A DNA stretch of 64,000 nucleotides from Sphingobium amiense (GTDB lineage Bacteria; Pseudomonadota; Alphaproteobacteria; Sphingomonadales; Sphingomonadaceae), in assembly GCF_003967075.1 (NCBI RefSeq), contig NZ_AP018664.1, forward strand, positions 3,038,001-3,102,000, read 5' to 3'. Positions 8,710 to 17,467 of this stretch are shown here, one piece after another. The notes under the pieces were generated by a model. The model saw only the letters and a list, made by a program, of their open reading frames with translations, was not told the DNA's origin and did not search any database. The position numbers and the translations under genes are program-made. The stretch's first letter is position 1; the number at the start of each line of letters is the position of its first letter.

Positions 8710-9110
8710 GACACGGGCACCGGCATCGAGGAATGGGTATAGGAAAATTGCAGGCCTTGCCCTTCGTCCACGCAAAGGATCGAGAAGATGGACCAGCGCT
8801 CCACGCCTTCGGGGTCGATGACGAAGGTCGTGCCATCCGCCAGGAACATGTCTGCGCCGAGGTCGCGGCACTGGCGCAGCGCGAAACGGATGTCGCGATA
8901 TCCCGCGGCAAGGAGCTGCACGCTGGATTCGAGATAGGGCGCGCGGTCGACGAACGCGCCGTTGACGACCGCCGCGAAACCGTCCGTGTAGCAGCGCGCC
9001 ATCTCGTCGACGCGCTGTCCGTTGAAGGCGTCGCCAAAGTGCGACAGCAATAGGGCGACGGGATGCGTCACGGCCTGCGCCTCCTGCGGATCATGCCGGC
9101 CACCGCTCAT
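8706..9110 (-). CDS. SnoaL/NTF2-like protein
   Basis: Encodes 134 aa, starting at the ATG at 9110 that overlaps the aminopeptidase stop (9107-9109). The sequence has the usual cone-shaped NTF2-like pattern: an N-terminal helix pair (VALLLSHFGDAFN, MARCYTDGF), then beta strands with FVDRAPYLES and a C-terminal FSYTHSSMPV. Members include isomerases, dehydratases and ligand-binding proteins, so the reaction cannot be assigned. A longer reading frame extends upstream, but the coupled start is preferred. It is embedded in the operon between two enzyme genes, overlapping both, so its job is very likely tied to the same substrate. Confidence 0.75.
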   Translation of the reverse strand: MSGGRHDPQEAQAVTHPVALLLSHFGDAFNGQRVDEMARCYTDGFAAVVNGAFVDRAPYLESSVQLLAAGYRDIRFALRQCRDLGADMFLADGTTFVIDPEGVERWSIFSILCVDEGQGLQFSYTHSSMPVPVS

Positions 9111-10942
9111 GCGCCCTTGGCCAGCGCCATGGCCCGGAACTTGCCCGCGATATTCTCCAGCCACGTCAATGACGGGCCATCGAGCATGTCCCGATAACCG
9201 TCCACCAGCCGGTCATGGTAAGCGGCCAGCCATTCGGCTTCGCTCCGGTCGAGCAGCGTCTCGTCCACAAGGTTCGGGTCGAGCGGAAGCGTGGAAAGCG
9301 TCTCGAACTCCAGATAACCGGGAAATTGCGATGGCACCGCAAGGATATGGCTTTCGATCCGCACGCCGAAATCGCCTTCCTCATAATAGCCCGGCTCGTT
9401 CGAAATGATCATGCCCGCGACAATCGGCGCGATTGCCGGATGGTCGATTTCCCGGCGGATATGCGGCACCTCGTGGATGTTCATGAAATTGCCGACGCCA
9501 TGGCCCGTGCCGTGACGGAAATCCATGCCATGATGCCACAGATGCTGCCGGGCAAAACTGTCCAACTGGCTTGAATCGACGCCCTCGGGGAAACGGGCAC
9601 GTCCCAGCGCGAGCCAGCCCTTGACCACGAGAGTATGCGCCAGCACATGCTTGCGTTCCGGCTCGCCGACCGCGAAGCAGACCGTATTGTCGGTCGAACA
9701 GCCCAGATACTGCCCGCCCGAATCCAGCCAGTAGATCGGATGATCGTTGATGACCCGGTTGGTGTCGGGCGAAGGCACATAATGGGGCAGGGCCGCGTTC
9801 GGCCCGCTGGCGCTCAGGTTGCTCATGGACGGGCCGAGATACTCCTCATGCTCCGCCCGGATGCGCGTGACCTTTTCGGCGGCGTCCAGTTCGGTGACGG
9901 TCCCCTTGCCGACGCTGTCCTGCAGCCAGGCGAGGAAACGGATGACCGCCGCGGCGTCCACCTTGTGACCATGGCGCGCTGCGGCAATCTCATTCTCATG
10001 CTTGATGCCGCGCGCCGCGACGACGCCCGCGTCATTTTCCAGCGTCCCGGCGGACTGGACGATCGTGGCGTGATGATGGTTCGTCCGGCGCACATTGGCC
10101 GCCACCCTCTGTCCCTCCGCCAGCCGGGCCAGCGCCGCATCGAAATCGTCGGGCGGGCAAATCGTGACCATGCCCTCCAGCGCCGCGATCAGCGCGGGTT
10201 CGAGCCGCGACCGGTCCATGAACCAGAGCGGAGCGCCTTCCGCCGGAAGCAGCACGCGGGAGAGGGGAACGGGCACGCGGAACTGCGACACCGGATCGGA
10301 CAAGGATTGCCGGGCGAGCGCCTCGCGGCTGTCGTTCGAGCGGATGTTCAGCAGCCACGCCACATCTTCGGGGTCGGCCACGACCAGCAGACTTTGCCCC
10401 CGCGTGGCGATCCGCGACCGCGCCGTCGCGATTTTCTCTTCGCGCGGCAGCCCGGCATAGCGCACGTCATAGTCGAATACGGAGGCGCGGCTGTCCTCCG
10501 GCCGCCCGTCCAGCCAGACCTCGTCGATCAGGTTACGCGGCTGAAGCACCGGCTCGATTCGCGCGTCCCGCAGCGCGTCGCTCAGCCGGCGCAGCTCCTG
10601 CTCGCTGTGCAGGCGGGTGTCGATGGCCAGCGTTGCACCCGCTCCCAGCCGGGACTGCAGCCAGGCGACCTGCGCGGCGATCCCGAAACCGCACACCTCG
10701 ACCCGCTCGCTATCCACCTGCCGCGTGGCCTGTTCGGTGTAGCGGCCATCGACGAATATCGCCGCAGCGTCCCGCGCGACGATCATCGCCCCCATCGAAC
10801 CGGTAAAGCCGCTCACCCAGCTCAGCCGCCGGTCGCGGGGTCTCGCATATTCGCTCAGAAACTCGTCTGACGACGGGAGCAGGAGCGCGGAACAGTCGGT
10901 TTGCGCCAGCCGGCTTTGCAGGGCGATCAGGTTCGACATCAT
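9107..10942 (-). CDS. Xaa-Pro aminopeptidase, M24B family
   Basis: Encodes 611 aa, matching the long three-domain aminopeptidase P type (two creatinase-like N domains, then a pita-bread M24 domain at about 310-530 and a C-terminal extension). Metal ligands are visible: Asp of LDSGGQY, Asp of STDNTV eleven residues later, His of HGTGHGVG, Glu of SNEPGYY and Glu of RIESH. Between the two Asp ligands the usual DGTTD reads GCSTD, an unusual change close to the active site. The start at 10942 is the first of two adjacent ATG codons; the ribosome site is weak. Removes residues N-terminal to proline. First enzyme gene after the TonB receptor. Confidence 0.88.
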   Translation of the reverse strand: MMSNLIALQSRLAQTDCSALLLPSSDEFLSEYARPRDRRLSWVSGFTGSMGAMIVARDAAAIFVDGRYTEQATRQVDSERVEVCGFGIAAQVAWLQSRLGAGATLAIDTRLHSEQELRRLSDALRDARIEPVLQPRNLIDEVWLDGRPEDSRASVFDYDVRYAGLPREEKIATARSRIATRGQSLLVVADPEDVAWLLNIRSNDSREALARQSLSDPVSQFRVPVPLSRVLLPAEGAPLWFMDRSRLEPALIAALEGMVTICPPDDFDAALARLAEGQRVAANVRRTNHHHATIVQSAGTLENDAGVVAARGIKHENEIAAARHGHKVDAAAVIRFLAWLQDSVGKGTVTELDAAEKVTRIRAEHEEYLGPSMSNLSASGPNAALPHYVPSPDTNRVINDHPIYWLDSGGQYLGCSTDNTVCFAVGEPERKHVLAHTLVVKGWLALGRARFPEGVDSSQLDSFARQHLWHHGMDFRHGTGHGVGNFMNIHEVPHIRREIDHPAIAPIVAGMIISNEPGYYEEGDFGVRIESHILAVPSQFPGYLEFETLSTLPLDPNLVDETLLDRSEAEWLAAYHDRLVDGYRDMLDGPSLTWLENIAGKFRAMALAKGA

Positions 10943-11005
10943 TTTGCGTCCGTTCGGGATAATCGGTGTCGGCGCCGTGGTCGCGACGACCACGGCGCCG
11001 GACGG

Positions 11006-13315
11006 TCAGAAGCTGTGGTCGATCTGCAACCCGACCGTGAACGGCTGGACCGGGATGAACAGCGGCCGCGTCCGGTCGGTGAGGAAGGTCAGCCCGGTAT
11101 AGGAACGGTCGTTGAACAGGTTCTTCGCGTAGAGGCGAACCGAAGTCCCGTTTAACTCCACACCGCCGTAGATATCGACGATGTTCTGCGCGCCCATCGG
11201 GAAGGGCTGGCCGGTGCCCGCGAGCTGGCTGTTCACCTTGTCCTTGTAGCGATAGGCGATGCCCGCGACCCCGTTGAGGCCGTTGCCGATCTCATGCGCA
11301 TAGTCCGCCATGGCCGCTGCGGCCCAGCGCGCCGATCCGGGAAGCTGATCGCCGTCCTTGCCGCCCACCCCCGGCGCCGGTGCGGTCAGCTTGGCATCGG
11401 TGTAGGTCACGAAGCCGCCCAGCTTCAATCCGTTGCGGAAGGAATAGGAGCTGTTGAGTTCCACGCCCTTGCTGACGGCAGTGTCGCCGTTGCCCGGATA
11501 GCTGAAGCCCTGCGAATTGGTCACACGCAACTGAATGTCGGTCCAGTCGATGTAGAAGGCCGACAGTTCAAATTGCAGGCGGCGGTCGAGGAAGAGACCC
11601 TTGACCCCCAGCTCATAGTTGGTCAGCCGGTCCGGATCATAGGTTGGCGGCACGCCCAGCAGGGGGTTGCCGCACGTGTCGCACCCGCCGCCGGGGCGAT
11701 AGCCCGTGGCGATCCGCCCATAGATCATCGCGTCCGGCTGGAAATGATAGCGCGCGTTGACCATCCATGTCGTCACGCCGTCCCACGGGCGCGTCTGGCA
11801 GGCATAGGTTCCGCCATTGCCGTAGATGCCGGTGAAGCCCTCGTCGCAGCCTCTGGAACGGTTTTCGCCGTAACGCAGGCCCGCACCGATATCGAACTTC
11901 TCGCTGAAGCGGAAAGTGCCGTTCGCGAAAGCGCCCCATTCGGTATAGGTGTTGCGCGATCCCGGCGTGGTGCCCAGCAGCAGGATATTGTTGGGCGCGG
12001 GCAGCGGCACGTCATAGGCCGAATAGGCGCGGAAATCGTTATATTCATGCGGCTTTTCCCGCGTGAAGAAGCTGCCGACCATCCATGTGAACGTCTCGTT
12101 GTTGGGCGATGCGAGGCGCGTTTCCTGGGTGAATTTCTTGACGCTGTTGTTGAAGATATAGGGGATGAGGGCCGTCGGCGCGCTCGGGACATAGGGAATG
12201 CCCGAAAGGTCGATCTGCTGGTTATATTTCATGCTCGCATAGCTGGTGGAGCTGGTCAGCGTCGCGAAATCGAGATCCCAGTCGATCTTGAGCGCGTAAT
12301 TCTGCGCTCTCTGCCGGTAGGTTTCCGGGAATTTCGTCGAACGCACATAGCGCCCATAGGCAGGCACGCCGGTCTGTCCGACAAGGGTGACGGCGGTGCT
12401 GTCGTCCGATGTGATGCGCTGGAACAGCGCGGACGCCTCGATGCTGAGCCGCTCGGTCGGCACGAACAGCGCAGCGACGCGGCCGCCGATTGTCTGGGTG
12501 GAATTGGAGTTTTTGCGGCCGATCCCGATATTGTCGATATAGCCCGCGGTTTCGCGGTTATAGATGCTGACCCGAAGGCCGAGCTTGTCGGTCACGACCG
12601 GCAGGTTGATCGCGCCGCGCACCCCCCAGTCCAGCCCGCTGGCGGACGCCACATGGGCGATTTCTCCACCCGCCTGAGCCTCGATATTGGTGAGGTCGGG
12701 GCGCTTGAGCGAATATTTCAATATGCCGCCCATCGCATTGGCGCCATAGAGCGTGCCCTGCGGGCCGCGCAGCACTTCGACCTTTTCGATGTCGTAGGGC
12801 ATGAGGTCGAGCGTATAGGCGCCCCCGCGCGCACCGCCAAAGCCGCCCGCCGAAGCGCCGGTCGGCTGATCGTCGATATAGGTGACGACCAGCGGAGCGT
12901 TGAAAGAATTGTTATAGCTGGTGGCCAGACCGCGAATGACGACGCCGTTCTGGCCCGGCGCACCGCCGTTGGAGATCGCGACGCCCGGCATATAGGCCGC
13001 GATGTCCGCCAGCGATGCCGCGCCCCGCTTGGCGAGATCCGCCGCCTGGATGACGGACATGGCCAGCGGCACTTCGGTCAGCTTTTCCGACCGCTTCTGC
13101 GCCGTGACCACGATCTCCGGGTCGTCGTTCGCCCGGCTGGCCGCAGCCGTCTGGGCGTGGGCAGCGCCCGCCATCAGCAATGCGGAAGACGCCTGCGCTG
13201 CGATAAGGAAGAGACTTTTCGCGGATCGACCGCGGAACCGGCGCGCGCGCGCCTCGCCCGGAACGACCGAAGTGTCGCAAAAGCCGATATATCCCCGTTT
13301 CTTATCCTGTTCCAC
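11006..13315 (-). CDS. TonB-dependent outer-membrane receptor
   Basis: Encodes 769 aa. A long signal region ends at about residue 54 (AGAAHAQ), followed by the TonB box PEIVVTAQKR, a plug domain (about 65-190, with VVIRGLA and EVLRGPQGTLYGANAMGG) and a 22-strand barrel ending in Phe (DHSF). Such receptors import scarce or bulky substrates. It is the first gene of the minus-strand cluster, diverging from an AraC regulator across 210 bases, and corresponds to PegB in the peg comparison. The substrate is unknown. Confidence 0.92.
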   Translation of the reverse strand: MEQDKKRGYIGFCDTSVVPGEARARRFRGRSAKSLFLIAAQASSALLMAGAAHAQTAAASRANDDPEIVVTAQKRSEKLTEVPLAMSVIQAADLAKRGAASLADIAAYMPGVAISNGGAPGQNGVVIRGLATSYNNSFNAPLVVTYIDDQPTGASAGGFGGARGGAYTLDLMPYDIEKVEVLRGPQGTLYGANAMGGILKYSLKRPDLTNIEAQAGGEIAHVASASGLDWGVRGAINLPVVTDKLGLRVSIYNRETAGYIDNIGIGRKNSNSTQTIGGRVAALFVPTERLSIEASALFQRITSDDSTAVTLVGQTGVPAYGRYVRSTKFPETYRQRAQNYALKIDWDLDFATLTSSTSYASMKYNQQIDLSGIPYVPSAPTALIPYIFNNSVKKFTQETRLASPNNETFTWMVGSFFTREKPHEYNDFRAYSAYDVPLPAPNNILLLGTTPGSRNTYTEWGAFANGTFRFSEKFDIGAGLRYGENRSRGCDEGFTGIYGNGGTYACQTRPWDGVTTWMVNARYHFQPDAMIYGRIATGYRPGGGCDTCGNPLLGVPPTYDPDRLTNYELGVKGLFLDRRLQFELSAFYIDWTDIQLRVTNSQGFSYPGNGDTAVSKGVELNSSYSFRNGLKLGGFVTYTDAKLTAPAPGVGGKDGDQLPGSARWAAAAMADYAHEIGNGLNGVAGIAYRYKDKVNSQLAGTGQPFPMGAQNIVDIYGGVELNGTSVRLYAKNLFNDRSYTGLTFLTDRTRPLFIPVQPFTVGLQIDHSF

Positions 13316-13525
13316 GATACCCCCTTTTGCTCTTCAGCATTACGATTCTCGCCGATTCACAATGATCGGATCGGGGGGAAATCTCTCTGCTTCTCGTTCG
13401 GGAAATTGGGCAGGCGGTTCTTTCTGCCGCCCCGCGCGGGCCTGCGGCTTCTAAAGCCGGGACCGGGATGTTATGCTCAATGTTGCTGCTCCATGACGGC
13501 AGTCGAAAAGCGCGGGTTTTTCAGA

Positions 13526-14551
13526 ATGGACAGCACCGACTATCGGACTTTGATAGATCCATCAACGACCCATGCGGGACTCTATTCGCAGGCCGGTGTG
13601 TATGCCAAGGGCGACGGCGTGCAGTTCCGCTCCGCCGAGGGCGACCGGTCTCATCCCAAATTTTTTCATGAGGCGGTCAGGATTTCGGACGGCGCCTACC
13701 TGCTGATGACCGAACTCTCGCCGACCGACGACAGGAGCCAGGTGCAGGTCGTCGACGGCGACGACTGGCTCCATATCCAGTTCCGTTTCCGCGGCGCGGG
13801 ATATGAACATGTCGGGGAACGGCATGTCGTCGAAACGCCCGAGCGCTCCTGCATCGTGTCGCGCTATCCCGACGGGTCCGTCATCAATCGCAAGATCGAG
13901 TGCGCGGACGTATGGAAATATGCATGCCTCTATCTCTGCCCCAGCGCCTTTGCGAACCTGCTCGACATTGACGAGACGGTCCTTCCGGAAAGCAGCAGTT
14001 GGATGGCAAAGCGCCGTTCGGGCGAGTTTCGTTATCAGACCCTGCCGATCAGCCCGATGATGATGGCCCCGCTCAGCGACATATTCGCGTGCGAGTTTCG
14101 CGGTCCGGCGCGGCGCACTTTCATGCGCGCGAAGAGTCTGGAGATACTGGCGACCCTCACGCACGCGCTCGACAGCGCGGACATGAGCCGTTCGGAGAAG
14201 GAACTGCGGCTCAATCACTCCGACTTTTCCAAGCTCGCGGCGGCGCGGACGTTCATGATGGACGATCTCGAACAGCCGCTCTCCCTTGCATCGCTCGCGC
14301 GCAAGGTGGGCCTGAACCGGACCAAACTGGCGCAGGGTTTCAAGGCGACCTATGGCGACAGCGTTCACGCCTACTGGCGCGATCTGCGGCTCAACCATGC
14401 GCGGGAACTGCTCAAATCGGGGCAGGTCAGCGTGACCGAAGCGGCCTTCAGCGTCGGATATTCCGACATTTCGGCCTTCACCCGCGCATTCCACAACAAG
14501 TTCGGCCTTCGCCCCAAAGCCTTCAAACCCTCGACGTCCAATATGAAATGA
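13526..14551 (+). CDS. AraC-family transcriptional regulator
   Basis: Encodes 341 aa if started at 13526; an in-frame ATG at 13493 would add eleven residues, and neither has a clear ribosome site. The N-terminal two thirds is a sensor region of unknown ligand. The C-terminal about 100 residues hold the two AraC helix-turn-helix units (PLSLASLARKVGLNRTKL and VTEAAFSVGYSDISAFTRAF), ending FGLRPKAF. It is divergent from the TonB receptor gene and so is the natural regulator of that cluster. A hairpin GGCGG/CCGCC lies in the intergenic region near 13422-13437. The huge ORF running into it from upstream is antisense to the receptor and is not real. Confidence 0.88.
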   Translation: MDSTDYRTLIDPSTTHAGLYSQAGVYAKGDGVQFRSAEGDRSHPKFFHEAVRISDGAYLLMTELSPTDDRSQVQVVDGDDWLHIQFRFRGAGYEHVGERHVVETPERSCIVSRYPDGSVINRKIECADVWKYACLYLCPSAFANLLDIDETVLPESSSWMAKRRSGEFRYQTLPISPMMMAPLSDIFACEFRGPARRTFMRAKSLEILATLTHALDSADMSRSEKELRLNHSDFSKLAAARTFMMDDLEQPLSLASLARKVGLNRTKLAQGFKATYGDSVHAYWRDLRLNHARELLKSGQVSVTEAAFSVGYSDISAFTRAFHNKFGLRPKAFKPSTSNMK

Positions 14552-14586
14552 CCCTGCCGATCCGGCACGGTCTTCACTGAGAGACT

Positions 14587-14619
14587 TGGAGCGGCCGAGG
14601 GGATGCAAACCCTCGACCC
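14587..14619 (-). pseudogene. tRNA-Gly-like 3' end fossil (or att remnant)
   Basis: On the minus strand this resembles the 3' end of a tRNA: a T-arm-like GAGGG-loop-CCCTC followed by GGCCGCTCCA. Aligned without gaps to the 3' end of the real tRNA-Gly at 31404-31478, 29 of 33 positions agree. No 5' half is present, so it cannot be a working tRNA. The hairpin may also serve the upstream AraC gene as a weak terminator. Confidence 0.4.
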
Positions 14620-14669
14620 ACCTTACCAATCGTCAACACCCGTGAGCGTTCAGGGTCGCCTTTCGGCCG

Positions 14670-16613
14670 TCATCCCTGACGGTTGGCCACCAGATTTTCC
14701 ACCACTGAGGGGTCCGCAAGCGTGCTCGTGTCGCCCAGCGCCTGCGCCGACACCTCGCCTTCCGCGATCTTGCGCAGGATGCGGCGCATGATCTTGCCCG
14801 ACCGGGTCTTGGGCAGGCCGGGCGCGAACTGGATCGCGTCGGGCGTGGCGATGGGACCGATCTCGGTCCGCACCCACTGCACCAGCGTCCTGCGCAGCGC
14901 GTCGTCGCCCTCCTGTCCGCTGTTCAGCGTCACATAGGCATAGATGCCCTGCCCCTTGACGTCATGGGGGAAGCCCACGACCGCCGCTTCGGCGACCGCT
15001 TCGTGCAGCACCAGCGCGCTTTCGACCTCGGCGGTGCCCATGCGGTGCCCCGACACGTTGATGACGTCGTCGACGCGGCCCGTGATCCAGTAATAGCCGT
15101 CCGCGTCGCGCCGCGCACCGTCGCCGGTCGTATATTTGCCGGGGAAGGTCGTGAAATAGGTCTGGAAGAAGCGCTCATGATCGCCCCACACCGTGCGCAT
15201 CTGCCCCGGCCAGCTCCGTGCGATGACCAGATTGCCTTCGATCGCTCCGTCCTGCACCCTGCCCTCCGCATCGACGATCTGCGGCACCACGCCCGGCATC
15301 GGCAGCGTCGCGGAGCCGGGCTTGAGGTCGGTCGCACCCGGCATCGGCGCGATCATCGCGCCGCCCGTCTCGGTCTGCCACCATGTGTCGATGATCGGGC
15401 AGCGCCCTTCGCCCACCACATTATGATACCAGCGCCACGCTTCGGGATTGATCGGTTCGCCCACCGTGCCCAGCAGCCTGAGGGACTGGCGGCTGGTCGC
15501 ATGGACGAAGCCGTCGCCTTCCTTCATCAGCGCGCGCAGCGCAGTCGGCGCGGTGAAGATCGTATGGACCTGATGCCGGTCCACCACTTCCCAGATGCGG
15601 CTCGGCGTCGGCCAGTTGGGCACGCCTTCATACATCAGCGTCGTCGCCCCGTTCGCCAGCGGCCCGTAGACGATATAGCTGTGCCCCGTGACCCAGCCGA
15701 TGTCCGCCGCGCACCACCACACATCGCCCGGCCGATAGTCGAAACAGAGTTCGTGGGTCAGGCTCGCCCACAGCAGATAGCCGCCGCTCGTGTGCAGCAC
15801 CCCCTTGGGCTTGCCGGTGGAGCCGGAGGTGTAGAGGATGAACAGCGGGTCTTCCGCATTCATCGGTTCGGGCAGGCAGTCCGCCTCCACGCCCGCCATC
15901 TCCTCATGCAGCCACAGGTCGCGGCCATCCTCCATATGCACGTCGCCGCCGGTCGCCTTCACGACCAGCACCGTCTTGACGCCGGGGCAGTCCTTCAGCG
16001 CCGCGTCGACATTGGCCTTGAGCGGCACCTTCCTGCCCGCGCGGCATCCTTCGTCGGCGGTCACGACCAGCGTCGAATCGCAATCCTGCAACCGCCCCGC
16101 CAGCGCCTCTGGCGAAAAGCCGCCGAACACGACCGAATGGATCGCGCCGATGCGTGCGCAGGCCAGCAGGGCAAAGGCCGCTTCAGGGATCATCGGCAGA
16201 TAGATGGTGATGCGGTCGCCCTTCCGCGCGCCCGCTTTCTTCAGCACATTGGCAAGCCGGCACACCTCTTCATGGACCTGCCGGTAGGTGTAGCGGCGCG
16301 GCGCCGCATCGGGCGAATCGGGTTCCCAGATGATCGCGGTCTGATCGCCGCGCGTGGGCAGATGCCGGTCGATGCAGTTGACGCTGACATTGAGCTGCCC
16401 GTCGGCGAACCACTTCACCCCGAAATCAGCTTCGTCGAAGCTGCTTTCGTCGGCCTTCGTCGGCGTCCTGATCCAGTCGAGCCGCTTTGCCTGCTCCAGC
16501 CAATAGGCTTCGGGCGCCTCGATCGACCGCGCATAGTCCGCCGCACGCCCCGCCCGGTCGAAAGCGGCTTCCTCCGCCCAGATCTTCGGCACAGGGAAGA
16601 AATCGTCAGACAT
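14670..16613 (-). CDS. acs: Acetyl-CoA synthetase
   Basis: Encodes 647 aa, the standard length for AMP-forming acetyl-CoA synthetase (acetate + ATP + CoA). The start at 16613 has AAAGGA in front. Visible motifs are the phosphate loop [12 protein letters not shown], the core WWQTETGG and the hinge segment [15 protein letters not shown]. The C-terminal catalytic Lys is in [11 protein letters not shown], the known acetylation site. It lies downstream of the AraC gene in the opposite direction and forms a single-gene unit. Likely role: acetate scavenging. Confidence 0.95.
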   Translation of the reverse strand: MSDDFFPVPKIWAEEAAFDRAGRAADYARSIEAPEAYWLEQAKRLDWIRTPTKADESSFDEADFGVKWFADGQLNVSVNCIDRHLPTRGDQTAIIWEPDSPDAAPRRYTYRQVHEEVCRLANVLKKAGARKGDRITIYLPMIPEAAFALLACARIGAIHSVVFGGFSPEALAGRLQDCDSTLVVTADEGCRAGRKVPLKANVDAALKDCPGVKTVLVVKATGGDVHMEDGRDLWLHEEMAGVEADCLPEPMNAEDPLFILYTSGSTGKPKGVLHTSGGYLLWASLTHELCFDYRPGDVWWCAADIGWVTGHSYIVYGPLANGATTLMYEGVPNWPTPSRIWEVVDRHQVHTIFTAPTALRALMKEGDGFVHATSRQSLRLLGTVGEPINPEAWRWYHNVVGEGRCPIIDTWWQTETGGAMIAPMPGATDLKPGSATLPMPGVVPQIVDAEGRVQDGAIEGNLVIARSWPGQMRTVWGDHERFFQTYFTTFPGKYTTGDGARRDADGYYWITGRVDDVINVSGHRMGTAEVESALVLHEAVAEAAVVGFPHDVKGQGIYAYVTLNSGQEGDDALRRTLVQWVRTEIGPIATPDAIQFAPGLPKTRSGKIMRRILRKIAEGEVSAQALGDTSTLADPSVVENLVANRQG

Positions 16614-16795
16614 CCGGCATCCTTTCGACACATCATTCTCGCAATCGCGGCTCCTTCTATCGCCATGATTGCGGGATCGAAAGGGCAGGCAGCGCGCTTT
16701 ATCGCCGTTCTTCGGGCCGATACGATCCGCGCGGACCATGCCCCGGCATTTTGCCGCTTCCCCACGGGCACGCGCGCGCCTAACAGGAAACGCCT

Positions 16796-17467
16796 ATGTG
16801 GCTGCTCTATCAATTCCCGCTCTGCCCCTTTTCGCGCAAGGTCCGGCTCCTCCTTGGGGAAAAGGGCGTGGGGTACGATCTGGTGCGCGAATCGCCCTGG
16901 GCGCAGCGGGACGAGTTTCTCGACCTCAATCCCGCCGGCACGACGCCGGTGATGGTGGATCAGGACAAGGGGCTGACGCTGATCGACAGTCAGGCGATCT
17001 GCGAATATTTCGAGGAGACGGTGGAAAAATTCCCGCTGATCTCCGGCGCGGCGGCGGCGCGGGCGGAGGTGCGGCGGCTGACCGCTTTCTTCGACCAGAA
17101 TTTCTACGGCGATGTGGTCGGCCCGCTGCTGCATGAGCGGATGAAGAAGCGCCTGATCGAACGCGCGCCGCCCGACGCGCGCGTGCTGCGCGAGGCGATG
17201 AAGCGCGCCAATGTCCACATGGACTATATGGACTATCTGCTCGACCACCGGAGCTGGATGGCGGGCGCGACCCTCAGCCTCGCCGACATCGCAGCGGCGG
17301 CGCACCTGTCGGTCGCGGATTATCTGGGCGGCATCGACTGGGCGGGCCATGAGCCGGTGCGCCGCTGGTATGCGGGCTTCAAGTCGCGCCCGTCCTTCCG
17401 CCCCCTGCTGTCAGAGCGGATGGAGGTCATCACCCCCCCGCCCCATTACGAGAAGCCGGACTTCTAG
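16796..17467 (+). CDS. Glutathione S-transferase family protein
   Basis: Encodes 223 aa. The thioredoxin-like N domain begins LLYQFPLCPFSRKVRLLL, with Cys of CPFS at the usual thiol position; TTPVMVD gives the cis-Pro and IDSQAICEYFEE the gamma-glutamyl site. The helical C domain contains MAGATLSLADIAAAAHL. Cytosolic, probably a detoxification or redox enzyme; the substrate is unknown. Its stop codon overlaps that of the convergent GGEEF gene in a shared CTAG. Confidence 0.85.
   Translation: MWLLYQFPLCPFSRKVRLLLGEKGVGYDLVRESPWAQRDEFLDLNPAGTTPVMVDQDKGLTLIDSQAICEYFEETVEKFPLISGAAAARAEVRRLTAFFDQNFYGDVVGPLLHERMKKRLIERAPPDARVLREAMKRANVHMDYMDYLLDHRSWMAGATLSLADIAAAAHLSVADYLGGIDWAGHEPVRRWYAGFKSRPSFRPLLSERMEVITPPPHYEKPDF

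Noticed and set aside
9635..10870. 411-codon plus-strand frame opposite the aminopeptidase
   Set aside because: Antisense shadow; the metal ligands are all on the minus strand.
11294..14551. A 1085-codon open frame running through the TonB receptor region into the AraC gene
   Set aside because: Its first two thirds is antisense to the receptor gene and has no domain; only the end from 13526 (or 13493) is a real protein.
3201..14551. Microcystin-type (mlr) degradation cluster
   Set aside because: Peptidases plus a transporter suggested it, but no MlrA-like membrane protease, MlrB or MlrC homolog is present.
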